Source of the DNA: Symbiodinium natans
Lineage: Eukaryota; Sar; Dinophyceae; Suessiales; Symbiodiniaceae
NCBI GenBank assembly: GCA_905221605.1
Contig: CAJNDS010002174.1
Location: 50,001 to 102,500 of the forward strand
Direction: 5' to 3'
DNA length: 52,500 bases
Positions within the stretch are counted from its first letter, which is position 1; every line of letters begins with the position of its first letter. Positions 8,448-19,656 of this stretch are shown in pieces. A model generated the notes under the pieces. The model did not search any database, had not been told where the DNA came from, and saw nothing but the letters and a program-made list of their open reading frames with translations. The position numbers and the translations under genes were made by a program.

Positions 8448-8597
8448 CCTAACCCTAAACCCTAAACCCTAAACCCTAAACCCTAAACCCTAAACCCTAA
8501 ACCCTAAACCCTAAACCCTAAACCCTAAACCCTAAACCCTGAACCCTAAACCCTAAACCCTAAACCCTAAACCCTAAACCCTAAACCCTAAACCCTA
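8448..8597 (-). repeat. CCCTAAA array
   Basis: Twenty-one units with one CCCTGAA. Confidence 0.97.
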
Positions 8598-8721
8598 CAC
8601 AGGAATTCATGTAGGCTTTCCCTCTTGTTTGCCATCCTTCTGGGGCAAGCCGGTTCTCCTAAGCCCCAAGCCCTAAACCCTGTGCTACCCTACTGGTTCA
8701 TTTCAAGGCTTCTTTCCTCTG

Positions 8722-8776
8722 GTTTAGGGTTTAGGGTTTAGGGTTGAGGGTTGAGAGGGTTGAGAGGGTTTAGGGT

Positions 8777-8808
<32 letters not shown>

Positions 8809-8838
8809 GGTTTAGGGTTTAGGGTTTAGGGTTTAGGG
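8722..8838 (+). repeat. TTTAGGG array with a GTTGAGG block
   Basis: TTTAGGG units flank a run of GTTGAGG/GTTGAGA variants. The right edge supplies TTTAG|GG next to a coding island. Confidence 0.95.
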
Positions 8839-8903
8839 ACATCACGCACCTCCAGGCGGTCGATTTCGCACGCGAATCCTCATCTTCAGGGCACCCCACA
8901 TGG
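8837..8903 (+). CDS. Candidate exon (DITHLQAVDFARESSSSGHP...)
   Basis: Here the telomeric repeat could supply the acceptor (TTTAG|GG), and GGGTTTAG just after the exon could supply the donor. A shorter form beginning after CACCTCCAG is possible. Confidence 0.4.
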
Positions 8904-8967
8904 GTTTAGAAGAAAGCTCGAGCCACTGGGCCGAAGTCCGATGCCCTCAGCCCTACATGCCTGGATC

Positions 8968-9090
8968 CCTAAACCCCTAAAACCCTCAAACCCTCAAACC
9001 CTAAACCCTAAACTCTAAACCCTAAACCCTAAACCCTAAACCCTAAACCCCTAACCCCTAACCCCTAAACCCCTAAACCCTAAACCCCTA
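8968..9090 (-). repeat. CCCTAAA array with CCCCTAAA variants
   Basis: Seven- and eight-base units. The last unit, ACCCCTAG, provides the AG of the next exon. Confidence 0.95.
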
Positions 9091-9091
9091 G

Positions 9092-9171
9092 AAGAAGCCT
9101 CAGAGCGGAGGTCGGAGACCCAGGCCCTGTCTCTGGAGATCTTGGCCTTCCTCTGCGGTGCTTTGGCATCG
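9092..9171 (+). CDS. Candidate internal exon (EASERRSETQALSLEILAFL...)
   Basis: Acceptor CCCCTAG and donor GGCATCG|GTTCCA. The frame has strong helical character. Confidence 0.5.
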
Positions 9172-9177
9172 GTTCCA

Positions 9178-9318
9178 CCTAAACCCTAAACCCTAAACCC
9201 TAAACCCTAAACCCTGAACCCTAAACCCTAAACCCTAAACCCTAAACCCTAAACCCTAAACCCTAAACCCTAAACCCTAAACCCTAAACCCGAAACCCGA
9301 AACCCTAAACCCTAAACC
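9178..9318 (-). repeat. CCCTAAA array
   Basis: Twenty units with single CCCTGAA and CCCGAAA variants. Confidence 0.97.
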
Positions 9319-9436
9319 AAGAACCAAAAACCTCGAACTCCTGAGCCCCCAGCCCCCCCAAGTTCTAGGGGGTTCAGGGTTTAGGGTTTGGGGTTTAGGG
9401 TTTCGGGTTTGGGGAAGCCCTCAAGCCAGAAAACCT

Positions 9437-9580
9437 ATGATCTCCGCAAATTTCGGGGGGGACATCGGGTTTGAATGGGTGTTGCGTGCCCACGCACTGA
9501 GCTTTCCGGAGCTCGTGCCAAGAGTAGAGAATGCCTGGTCATGGGGCGTAGAGTCTCGAATGCGCTTCAACACCCAACCC
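9437..9580 (+). CDS. Candidate exon or ORF fragment (GDIGFEWVLRAHALSFPELV...)
   Basis: Protein-like frame from an ATG at 9437 that runs into degenerate CCCTGAAC repeats at 9580-9715. Splice edges are unclear. Confidence 0.35.
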
Positions 9581-9779
9581 AACCCCCTTAACCCTGAACC
9601 CCAAACCCCTGACCCCTTAACCCTGAACCCTAAACCACGAAACCCTGAACCCTATTCTACCCCTAACCGAACCCCAAACCTCAAACCCACAATGTAACCC
9701 CTGAACCCTAAACCCGTAACCCCCAGCTCTTGCTCGAGACCCTACCAGCGGGGGAGTCGTGTCAGCAGAGCCTCGAGGG

Positions 9780-11090
9780 ATGGCACTTCCACTGCGGCCA
9801 ATTATGGAGATGAAGGCGGGCGAGACCGTGGACTTCGTCGTGGAGGTGACGGGCCATACCGAGGGCCACACACGTGCCGTGGATATTTGGTTTAAGACCT
9901 CTTGCTGGATCGTTGGCGAGTTGTCTGCAGGGGTCTGGACGCTTTACGGTTACCGATTGATTGATTCGGAGGGGCTTGTTCTGGGGCCTTGTGTAGGTTC
10001 TCGGAAGTTCCAAAAGCCGCCAAACTCAGCTTCTGGTGCCCTGGCACTCAAAGAGATTTGCGCCGGGTTGGGGGGGATTGCCTTGGGTGCTGCTGCATCG
10101 GGGTTTCACGCCTCAGTTCAGCTTGACGTCAACGCACTCGCGTGCGATACCATCCGCCAGAATGGTGGCCAGGCCATTCAAGCAGACATCAGGGATAGAA
10201 AGGCCAAGATTGCGCTTCATGCTGTCAATTCGGACATGGCATGCATACTTGCAGCAGGGCTTCCTTATCAGCTGTTCTCCAGAGAGGGGGACGGCGAGAG
10301 ATTCCAAGATAGCCAGACGCAAGTTTCCACACATGTCTTTCTCACAGCATGGTTCTTACAGCCAGAAGGCCTGGTGTTAGAATGCAAGGTCGAGGCCAAA
10401 CAACACCCCGAAGTCCGTGCCTTGATCACCGAACTCGCCTGCAAATTAGGGTGGGACCAACACCATGTAATCCTGGACCTTGCAGACCAGTGGCCCTGCA
10501 GGAGACTGAGATGGTGGTGTGTCTTGATGCCGAAGACACCACACAGGCTTGAAGCCTGGCCTAAGCTGGCCACAAGGCTGAGCGTAGGTGACGTCATCCC
10601 AGAATGGCCCTGCTGGCCGCAGCAGGAACTAGATCAGCTCAGGTGGGATGATGAGGAGTCGAAGCATTTCATGGATCCCAAATTCGGTAACAGCCCTAGA
10701 CTACTAGATCAGAAAGAGATTGCGCCAACAGCCTTGCACAACTGGGGCTCACCGCTGCGCACATGCCCATGTGGCTGCCGAGGGCCACTTTCTGAACAGT
10801 TTCTGCTCTCTGCGGGCTTGAAGGGTTTCGGGGTCCTTCAGGGTGGTTCTGCTGCGCTTAGGCACCCCCACCCCCAGGAAGTAGGTCTGCTTAACGGTGT
10901 CAGCGTCACCTTCGTGCACAATGCAGACCTGAGAGCAGCGCTTTGCTTGTTGGGACACGTAGCGTCACCTCTGCAATCTTGTTGGGTTTTTGCGCAGCTC
11001 CGAAAGCTGCGAGAAACTAGGTTGTCACTGCCGCATGCCCAGACACCACAGAACGCGCTGTTGCTGTTGAAGACAGCCTTGATTGCAGAA
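9780..11090 (+). pseudogene. LINE ORF1, part 1: C5-cytosine methyltransferase-like domain
   Basis: First ATG of the frame at 9780; the frame is open from 9720. Motif I is visible as EICAGLGGIALGAAASGF (from 10053), followed by a motif II/III region (QLDVNALACDTIRQNGG, QADIRD). The motif IV position reads GLPYQLFSREGD: the catalytic Cys of the PCQ triad is Tyr (TAT, 10266-10268). Motif VI keeps its Glu (LEC, 10380). The motif VIII region is WPCRRLRWW. After about 10600 the sequence is not assignable. The frame runs to a stop at 11150, but coding character moves to the next frame near 11090. The family transfers methyl groups to cytosine in DNA; this copy should be inactive. Confidence 0.75.
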
Positions 11091-11805
11091 AGAGAAGACA
11101 GGTGGATACTGCCATCAATGTGGCAGCCAAGAACTCTCCCTGACCTTTGAGGGCACTGTAAGGCAGATCAGAGTTGACCATGCCGTGAGGGTAGATGAAG
11201 TGATTCGTGCAGAAAAGCAGCTCCTTGGCCCTGGGCTCAGTCTGCAAATGTACTCAGGACGGCGGAAGCTGCACGATGATGCCCTCTTGCACCAAAGACC
11301 GTGTGAGCCGTATGCCCTCTCCAGTCAGGTCAAACATCAACACAAGGCAGATACAGGGCGCCAGGTCCTTGTTTGTGTTGAGACAGGCACGCTGGCAGTG
11401 GCCATTGCTGAGGGAGCCTTGCCATGTCAGATACTGCTTGCAGCGGGATTGCCCTCCTGCACCAGGCTTCGCCAAGCCAACACGCAAGAAGAGGTGCCAG
11501 ACACTTGCAGGCTCTACGGTCCGCAACTTTTGGACGCCCGACCGCTGAAAGAGACCCAGTGCGAGCTACATGAGCTGTCGGACCTCGGCGTGACTGGATT
11601 CCTGCAAGACGTTGCGCAGGCCCTGCCTGCGGGGCATGTCATTCTCCCGCCCAGGCTTGCGTCCCTGTTACCAGGCCTGCATATCTCAGGACACCTGCAA
11701 ACAGCTGACCTCGGCTTCGCAAATGCGACGTGTTTGCACGCCTTTGCAGAGGCACATGACCACTGGTACCTGCTCTCTGTAGACCTCGTGAAGGACGTGC
11801 AGTCC
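11083..11805 (+). pseudogene. LINE ORF1, part 2: middle region
   Basis: Same protein in the +1 frame. It begins with a possible zinc-binding CHQCG and a beta-grasp-like stretch (LTFEGTVRQIRVDHAVRV, about 11140-11270) that recalls ubiquitin-like folds, though this is weak. It ends with HDHWYLLSVDL (His at 11761), resembling the HW...D core of Ulp1/SENP-type (C48) proteases. A frameshift near 11800 separates it from part 3, where WDPL and QRCCG continue the pattern. Confidence 0.55.
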
Positions 11806-14132
11806 ACTGGGATCCCCTGCATGAATGCACAGTTGAGGCCGCGGACAAATTAGTGGACGCAATTTGCGCCCTCTTTGGGCACTGCAGCCTGCCTCTTGAG
11901 AGACGGTGCGACCCTAGTTTAGGCCAACGCTGCTGTGGGGCTGTTGCAATTTGCCACCTGCTGACTTCACAGCTCGAGCAGATAGGAAATGCCGCTCTGG
12001 TGAGTTGGGTCCAGGACCGAGCGCACAAGCTTTCCCAGGGGCCAGCGCTGCATATCGGCGCGGGGGCCTTGCAAGCAGAGGTCAAGAAGCAACTCGTCGA
12101 ACTGCTTGTCGAGAAAGGAGTGCCAGAAGACAAAGTCCAGGACCGAATTGCGGATGCAATCAAGAAGGTTGGGCAGGGAAGGATAGAAGAAGGACTCAAA
12201 GCCGCTAAGCCTTGGACTGTCCTGAAGTCTTTTGCATCGGGGCTGCCACAGCCCTTTCGCTGGCTGCGGCCGGAAGAGCTCGAAGCGCAGATAAGACAGA
12301 GAGCAGACAACAAGTTCGGCACTGCAGCAGGGGAGGCTCGCGCTAAGAAGCAAGATAGAGGAAAGGCAGGCAAGCCGAAGCTGATGCCGGAGCTTGACCC
12401 GAAACACCTAGTGCTCATTGAGGGCACGTTCGTGACGGAAGACGGCACGGTAGTACCCAGCATAAGCCTTGAGGATGTCGAGGCCAACGCGCATGGAGTT
12501 GCGATTTGTAGTCCGGCCCAGGCCAGACCTTTCTTGGAGGAGGTCACCTCTATCAGTGTCGAACCGCTTGCCATTGTTTCCACCGCACCCTTGTCAGATG
12601 CTGAAGTCTCGGCACAGGTCACCCAGGTCTTGCGCTTTCCGGCCATCTATGGTCCAACCTCGGAGCCCATCTTGGCCGTAGGCACCCTCATTCAACTGGG
12701 TGACGCCAAGGTACTGCAGGCTGCCAGCAGCACCAAAGCTGATCAGATACGCGCAGGGGTCATTAAGGTCAGTGTGTACAAGGACCAGTGGGGTGGTGAC
12801 TGGGACCAGTTCTCACAGGCGCCCATTAAGTGCCTCACACAACACATCCCCCTGTTCACTCTATGCAAAGGCAATGGCTGCGGCCACAACTGCCCAAAGT
12901 TCCATGCCTCCATAGACGAGTCCCCTGACACTGTCATTCATGAAGTCTGGGCCCGCAAGTTCCAGCTGGATAACGGGGCAAAAGCTACGCAGCAAGCCGC
13001 CGCAGCCTTCCAGGTCTTCATGAGGGTCCCAGCGTCGGCCATCGACGGACTGCAGCAGTCGACCACAGTGGGAGTCTATGTCGAGCCAAGAGCTGAGGCA
13101 CCTGCGACTGGCCCTTGTCCAGACTATGCGGTCATCTGGCTCCCAGGCCAAGATCACAAGGCGGCGCTGCACAGCAAGCGCAAAACCGACAAGGCTCTGG
13201 CTCTGACAAGACTAGGCCACAAGTACGGTGTCAGAGTAAGAGCTGAAGATGAAGAGGCGGCGTTTAAGCTGCTGAGACCGGAACATGCCTTTTCCAAGGT
13301 AAAGGTTACGGCTAAGTACATGCTGCATCCTCTACCGCGTGGTCTCACCAGACAAGGGCTGCAGCAGTTGTTGGATGCCTGGAACTGGGCGGCTAGGCCA
13401 CTTCAACCCACCAAAGGTACAGCCGGAGCGGCCTGGCAGGTCGGCGCTGAAGACCCACCACCTTCGGCAGCCCTCGCCACAGACAGCGGCTTTGTGTTGC
13501 CAGTGCAAATCAGCAGCAGCCAGGCTCCCAGCGCCGCAGCCAGGGTCCTTGCTTCCTCCAAGACCAGACGCCACATTCAGGAGACTCCTGCCGCGGCATC
13601 CAGCTCTACAGAGGATCCATGGGCGCAGGGACAGGACCCGTGGGCCAGATACAAAAATGCGGCTACAGAGGCCCCCAAGCCCACACCGGGGGCGGCTGCT
13701 AAGATCCAGGAGGTCCATCAGCAGCTCAAGCAAGAAGTGGACGTCGCGGTCCAGTCTTCTCTGGCTGAACGCAAGGCCCACGACGAGGCCACAGAGAGTC
13801 GATTCCTACGCTTGGAAGCAGGTCTCACTGAACTTCAAACGCAAGGCCGGAAGTTTGAGAACTGGTTCGCAGAGGCAGGAAAGCGCATGGACCAGCAGTC
13901 GAAGGAAGTGGGGGCAATCCAGCAGGCCATGCAGGGACAGCAGCAAGAACTGGCCCAGATGCAAGGACAGATGGCCGCCCAAGGTGAGCAAGTGCAGCAA
14001 GCTGTATCGCAGGCGGTGATGACCATGAGATCGGATCTCAACTCACAGCTCAGCACACAGCTGAGTGCACAAATGGAACAATTTCAGGCTCTTCTGTCCA
14101 AATCACAGCGGTCCGGTCGGAGCCGCTCGTGA
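11806..14132 (+). pseudogene. LINE ORF1, part 3: protease end, zinc knuckle, coiled coil
   Basis: The frame is open from about 11800; the first codon of the strict ORF is GTG at 11853, not a true start. WDPLHE and GQRCCGAVAICHLL (Cys at 11934) would complete a C48-like His-Asp-Cys order, but the Gln-Cys spacing is shorter than usual. Further on come a basic linker near 12340-12380, a CKGNGCGHNCPKFH knuckle (C-x4-C-x3-C-x3-H, about 12865-12905) and an RRM-like piece near 13340-13440. The last 150 residues are Gln-rich coiled coil (about 13700-14110), as in many LINE ORF1 proteins. Probable role: binding element RNA. ORF2 starts 84 nt after the stop. Confidence 0.65.
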
Positions 14133-14216
14133 CTAGGGCAGCCCGGTTGCGTCTCTGGGACCAGGCGCAAGCCGTCCAATGGTTATAGTCCCCTGTTTAG
14201 GCTTTGGCTACTTTTC

Positions 14217-16814
14217 ATGTCGTTCGTCCCGGCCTTGGGACTGCAGCAAGTGGAGCAGTCTGTTTCTCAGTTTGTGTGCGCCCACCAGTCTGGGGTTCGA
14301 TTCGGTGAGGCAAGGCACCCAGGACCGACCTTTAGCGAGGAAGTCAGCCTCTTCGCTACCAATCCCACAGGGCTCCGAGGCAAGGAGGCAGTTCTCATGG
14401 AGCTGGGCCCAGGAGTCTCTTTAGTCAGTGAAACCCAGCTTTCAGCTGCAACCCAGAAGTCATGTCGAGGTCAACTCGCGTGTCTGGGAAGAAGCAATAA
14501 TCGGCAAGTCCGCACGCACTTTGGCGCACCAGCGCCGTTGCGAGCTCAGTCCGCTTGGGCGGGGGGGTGGACTGGAGTAGCAACAATGAGCGACTTTCCA
14601 TCCAGACCTGTGAGGGTTCCTTGGCCACCAGGCGTTTACAACACTGGTCGCGTTGCCATAGCACAACACCACATCCACTCCATGCCCCTCCTCACGGCAG
14701 TTGTGTATGGAGTACCGCGCTCCCAGGCGCATCCATGTGCCCTCGTAGAAACTGAACAGCTTCTCGCGCCGCTCACAAAGGAAGTGGTTCTAGGTAGACA
14801 TGGCCCTAGAATCATCGCGGGAGACTTTAATCATCCCAGCGCAAGCCTCCAGGACATTGCGTTGTGGAAAGAACGGGGGTGGCAAGAAATTCAGGATATA
14901 GCCAGGGACCGCTGGGGTGCGACCATTGAAAAGACCTGCAAAGGAGCCACTCAACATGACTACATTTGGCTATCGCCGGAAGCGATTGCCCTGTGCCAAG
15001 GCTCGCAGATACATCACATCTTTGCGGACCATGTGGTCTTGGAGGCGAAGCTCTGCGTGCCCCACACTGCGTGCAATGTGTTCACATGGCCACGGCCGGC
15101 CACAATCCCGTGGGAAGATGTTGATGTGGAGACATGGCATGCCACTGCGGAGCCTTATTCAAAGGCGCCTGTTTCTGCAGAGCCCACCCAGTGGTTCCAG
15201 GAATTCTCCCAGCATTGGGAGCACAGTGTCGCGCCTCACGTTGCGGGACCCACAGGCCAACTCCCTCGTAACTGCAAAGGCAGAGCAGCAAGAACAGCGC
15301 CTGCGCACAGGGCAATAGCGCCCAGTGTGCTGAAGGCGAGCAGACCAGGAGAAGTTTGTATGGCAAGTGACCTGCTAGGCAGGGAAGTCAAGCGGTGGTT
15401 TCAGCAACTGCGTAGACTGCAGAACCTGCGGAGTGCGCTGCGGGGGGGTAAGCAGAGCCCGCAGGCTTTAGAGTACCGTCGTCTACTCTGGCAGTCTATT
15501 CTAGAGGCGAAGGGCTTTACGCCCAACTTTGTCGGCTGGTGGCCGGGACGGCCAGCGCAACTGCAAGGGGCCCCGGTTCAGCTTGAGTCCATTCCAGAAG
15601 CAGCTGCAGCCAGCCTGATCTATGAAGATTTCCTCAGTAACTACCGCAAACTCGAGAGATGGCACCTCAAACGTTGAGAAGACGTGTTGCAAGCCAAGTA
15701 CGCCGAATCCTCCTGTGTCCTCTTTGCCGTTCTCCGTCCATCAAAGCCACCGCCACTTGACACACTTGCCGTCCAACATACCATTGAGGTACTAGCGGTT
15801 GACGAGGCAACTTGTCAGATTCACCTTGAAAAGGAGCCCAGCTCCAAGGGCACTTCCTGCTTCAGTGTGGAAGGGACGCCAATCCACCTTAGCAAGGTGG
15901 ACGGGGCGCTGTGCCGGGTGGAGGAGGCGGACATGCACCTACTGCATGAAGGTGCAGAAGTAGAGCAGGAGCAGTTTATCTCTGACCCCAATCAGGTTTT
16001 TCAGGAATTCATTGACCTTTGGCAGCCTAGGTGGAACCAGAACGCACAGATGCGACCAGAACACTGGACCCGCATTCTCAACTTCACCAGGTTTTTGAGG
16101 CCAGTTGCAAGTTTTGATTTCCCACTGCTGCACCGCACTCAGTGGCTTCAGGCAATACACAAAATGAAGAAGACAGCGGCGCGAGGGCCGGATGCATATG
16201 CCAGGCTTGACCTGCTGAACATGGCTCCGTGCCACGTGGACCAACTTCTAGAACTCATACACGCCATCGAAAGTGGGCGCACAGACTGGCCGCTCCAGCT
16301 GTTGCAGGGCTTTGTGTGTGCCGTAGACAAACAAAACCAAAAGCAGGGTGCTGATGGGTACCGGCCAATAACCTTGCTGTCGGTGATCTATAGGGTTTGG
16401 GCCTCAATCCGCACGCGTCAGCTCTTGAGAGCGCTGCAACAGCAGATGCCTGAAGAGATGTTTGGATTCGTGCCGGAAAAAGAGACGGCTGACCTCTGGA
16501 TCAGCCTCCAAGCCAAAATAGAGACAGCCTGCCAACTTGGGCAACCGCTGACAGGATGTGTGGCGGATGTGGTGAAGGCGTTCAACGGCCTTCCTCGTGG
16601 CCCTTTGCTGAGGGCGGCTGCCCGTTTAGGCTTCCCGCAGTGTGTGCTCACGCCGTGGGTATCGTTCATCTCGCAGATCCAGCGAAGGTTCGTGCTGGGG
16701 GAGTCGGTCAGTGCAGCCGTGCACTCCTCTTCAGGTTTCATTGAAGGTGACCCTTTATCGGTCACGGCCATGTCGGTTGCTTCCATTTTGTACCATGCCT
16801 ACCTTCGACTTTGA
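14217..16814 (+). pseudogene. LINE ORF2, part 1: APE endonuclease and N-terminal RT
   Basis: ATG at 14217. The APE endonuclease shows Asn49 (FATNPTGL), Glu72 (VSETQLS), Tyr164 (VVYGVP), Asp203/Asn205 (AGDFNHP), Asp248 (HDYIWLSP) and Asp271-His272 (FADHVVLE), so the catalytic set is present. A TGA at 15675-15677 interrupts the frame after WHLKR; the same frame continues at once, and CGA to TGA is the likely change. RT follows: GPDAYARLDLL, GYRPITLLSVIYRV, motif A VADVVKAFN (Asp at 16566) and motif B GFIEGDPLS with Glu where Gln is usual. The frame ends at 16814 by a shift just before motif C. Confidence 0.85.
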
Positions 16815-19080
16815 GCCACGCATACAGCATGCATCATACGTGGACAATCTTGCGCTCACGGCTGACACGGTGTATCTGTCTGCTAGAGGGTACATAGTCA
16901 TGGAGAGCTTCTGGGAGTTGCTGGGCCTTGAGTTAGACCACGAAAAGTCTTACTTCTGGGCCACGCAGGCGCAGGACCGTAGACTGCTGGTCACACTAGG
17001 CCTCGCTGTAAAGGAGCACCGTAGAGAGCTTGGGGGCTACTTGACTTTTGGCGCGCGACACAGAGTTGCAGACATGTCCCAAAGACTAGAGCTGTTGCAA
17101 CCTCTGTGGCAGGCGCTTAGGCGCAGCAAGGCGCCGGCCAAACAGAAGTGGGCCGCCGTCGCCACCAAGCTTTGGCCTATGATCTTCCATGGCGCTGCAG
17201 CCTGTTGGCTGTCCACTGCCGTGTTAGACAAGCTACGAGCGCGGATGGCGTGGGCTCTGGGATGGACGTGTGCCGGCGCGGGGCCGGACTTGCGTGCCTT
17301 AACCGAGGGTCCAATGGACCTTGACCCGGCATTCTTCCAGATCTGGACATGCTTTCGGGACTTTAGGCGGTTAGTGTCTAAGAGCGTTTTCCTAAGGCAG
17401 GATTGGGCAAGGTTCATGTTCAACTTTCAGGGGACGCATCTGGCCGGGCCCTTCTCGACGATGCTGCGCCACGCGGACTGCTTGGGTTGGGGATTTGCAG
17501 CACCGCCGGAGTTCACAGATCACCGAGGCCTGGCTCATGACTTTCTGCTCATGCCGCGGAAGACACTGAGATGGCTTGTTGAGGAGGCGTGGGCCAGAGT
17601 AGTCCTGCGCAAGCAGGCCTCGAGGGCAGCCTTGACGCGAATGGGAGAAGTGGACCTGCAGCTGGCTCGAGAAGTCGGACGCCATTGCACTTCCCAGCAG
17701 AAGGCTTGGCTTGGGCAGATCCGAGCAGGAGCTGCTATCACAGCGGAACAGCAGGCCCGCTTCGACCTTAGCAAGGTGGCGAACTGCTTGCACTGTCAAA
17801 CGCCGGACTCAAAAGGGCACAGACTTTTTGACTGTGCCACATATCCAAGAGAGGGACTTGTGCGCGATGCAGAGGACACTCCACCGCTCTGCGAACTGCT
17901 GCTTCCCACGTGGCATGCTCACATGCAGGAGCACTTGCAAGACCTCATGCAAGTGACAGATGACAGCTGGAACTGGACCACGTGGTGCGTGGACATTTCG
18001 CATGTGGACGTCTTCACGGATGGCTCTTGCCAATTTGGCGAAGAGGATATGCTGGCGCTTGGTGCTTGGGCTGTGGTCTGCGCCCAACTGGGTGTGGTTG
18101 TTGCCAGCGGACAAGTCCCAGGGCTATGCCAAACCATAGACCGTTGCGAGCTCCTGGCGGTCATTGTGGCACTACGCTGGGCGGCGGCGATGGGATGTGG
18201 CATGACAATCTGGACGGATTCCAAGTTCGTCTTTGAGGGCATCTCGACGCTGCTCAACGGAGAGAGTTTGTCAGGCCTCGCGCACCCGGACCTCTGGACG
18301 GAGGCGGAGAGCCTCTTGGAGTGTGGTTCGAGCATCTTCATCCTGCTTGTGCCGTCACATGTGGACCCGCGCTTGTGCGACGATCCAGTCGCAGAATGGG
18401 CTACCCACTGGAACGGAACGGCAGACCGTCAGGCGGGAATCATGAACGAGATGCGAAACGAGGCCTTCAAGTCCAGACACACAGCCCTCCTGCGCTACAG
18501 ACGCAGGCAGAGGAGACGACTGCAGGCTCTTGCGGACCAGTACATTCGTGTGGCTGAGGTCACACAAGCCATGCGGCCTTCCAGCGCGTGCGTGGAAGAT
18601 GAGACAGTAGCCGGGCCTGTACAGCAGCCTGAGGTCATCATCCATGACAGCTTTGCGGATCTTTTCCCAGTAGGATGGACCCAGCAGCTCACCAAAGGTG
18701 GAGGGCTGGGAGATGGTGAAAAGCTCGCCATCGCACAACGAATTTTGACCAGTGACGAGAGTGCCGTGACCAAGTTTAGGGTTTCTTGGATCGAGTTGGT
18801 GTTTTTGGTGGTTGTGATTCATTGTTGTGGTTGCCGGAGCCAGTCTCGCACGCTCGCGTACTGGGTCACGAGTTTCCGGAAGATCCTGCGGCCACTCCTG
18901 ATGAGTTTCGGGGCCAGAGGCTGGATTGTGCGCTCTAGTCTTGAGGGGGTTTCGTTTCCTCTTGAGGCTTTGGTGGTTGGTGTTTCCTTAGAGGAGTTGA
19001 ACTCTGCCAGGAGCCTTTTCCGGGAGTGGCGGGGAGGGAGGACTCTTAGAAAAGTTGCTGACCTTGCCAGGCCGCTTTAA
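16815..19080 (+). pseudogene. LINE ORF2, part 2: RT motif C, CCHC finger, RNase H, C-terminal tail
   Basis: Continues in the +1 frame with motif C ASYVDNLAL (16834-16860): YVDN instead of YxDD, Asn at 16846. The thumb region follows, then CLHCQTPDSKGHRLFDC (C-x2-C-x7-H-x4-C, about 17788-17838). The RNase H domain has Asp 18019 (VFTDGS), Glu 18148 (RCELLAV), Asp 18217 (WTDSKF) and Asp 18424 (TADRQAG), a complete D-E-D-D set. The tail (18600-19080) has a hydrophobic segment and basic end. RNase H would remove the RNA template during reverse transcription. Confidence 0.85.
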
Positions 19081-19264
19081 GCTTCTGCTTTAGGTGGGCT
19101 GGCGGGTTCTTCTGACCGCAGGGCTACGGCCCCTGCTGAACAGCTAACGGACGCTTCGCCCTCATGCAGCCTTGCACCGCGCTCGCTGTGCTGGCTGTGT
19201 GCAAGTCGTGTCTGCATCAACCCGTAACCCCCAGACGGAGACTTGAAGCATCACCTGCCGCTAG
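19081..19264 (+). other. Probable LINE 3' UTR
   Basis: 184 bases between the ORF2 stop and MITE copy B, GC-rich, no ORF, no poly(A) or simple-repeat tail seen. The 3' end of the element could not be fixed. Confidence 0.4.
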
Positions 19265-19267
19265 CTA

Positions 19268-19410
19268 CTTGGAGGTTCATCGTACTTATTTCACCAATTT
19301 ATAACTGTACTTAAGACCTACTTACAAGCCCTTTTAAGTGCCCTAATATGGTTATAAGTACAGCTCCAAGTACAGCTAGAACTGGCTAATACGTACCATG
19401 AACCTCGAAG
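19268..19410. mobile_element. MITE-like element family 1, copy B
   Basis: 143 bp with near-perfect terminal inverted repeats (one mismatch each side) flanked by TA on both sides. It sits at the end of the LINE and 8 bases before an exon-like island. Confidence 0.8.
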
Positions 19411-19418
19411 TAAGGCAG

Positions 19419-19520
19419 GGACTCAGATCTACCGGGTGCCGCCCACGTCCGCGAGTGCACCCTGGCTTTGCAATGAAGACGCCGGCAAGGCTGCCTGTGG
19501 ATCAAGAATGGCATTTTCCC
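19419..19520 (+). CDS. Candidate internal exon (YRVPPTSASAPWLCNEDAGK...)
   Basis: The acceptor AAGGCAG lies just beyond the MITE end. The frame has ordinary composition; the right edge is uncertain (a GT at 19498 is one option). Confidence 0.45.
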
Positions 19521-19544
19521 AAAATCTTCAAACCCTTAAAGCCC

Positions 19545-19598
19545 TAAAGCCCTAAACCCTAAACCCTAAACCCTAAACCCTAAACCCTAAACCCTACA
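19545..19598 (-). repeat. CCCTAAA array
   Basis: Seven regular units after two CCCTAAAG variants. Confidence 0.95.
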
Positions 19599-19656
19599 GT
19601 GTCAGACAAGCGAAGTGAGAAACTCAGCTTTCTCGAAGCCCGCTAGATTCTCGCAG

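Larger units (their letters stand above)
9726..19264 (+). mobile_element. Non-LTR retrotransposon (LINE) with DNMT-like ORF1, decayed
   Basis: About 9.5 kb lies between degenerate telomeric repeats and MITE copy B. ORF1 (9780-14132, broken by two shifts near 11.09 and 11.80 kb) carries methyltransferase-like, possible protease, knuckle and coiled-coil regions. ORF2 (14217-19080) carries APE endonuclease, RT, CCHC finger and RNase H, with one TGA and one frameshift. The architecture matches the DNMT-carrying LINEs described in Symbiodinium (SymbioLINE-DNMT, from memory). The 5' border is unproven: an upstream host exon may begin at 9727 after CCCCCAG. No flanking target duplication was found. 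The decay indicates an immobile copy. Confidence 0.85.

Noticed and set aside
11639-12646. 335-codon minus-strand ORF
   Set aside because: Antisense to LINE ORF1, where recognisable coding features lie on the plus strand; Ser/Thr/Pro-rich shadow composition.
18770-18790. Telomeric insertion in LINE ORF2 (TTTAGGGTTT)
   Set aside because: Ten bases in frame, reading KFRVSW, with no disruption; likely ordinary coding sequence.
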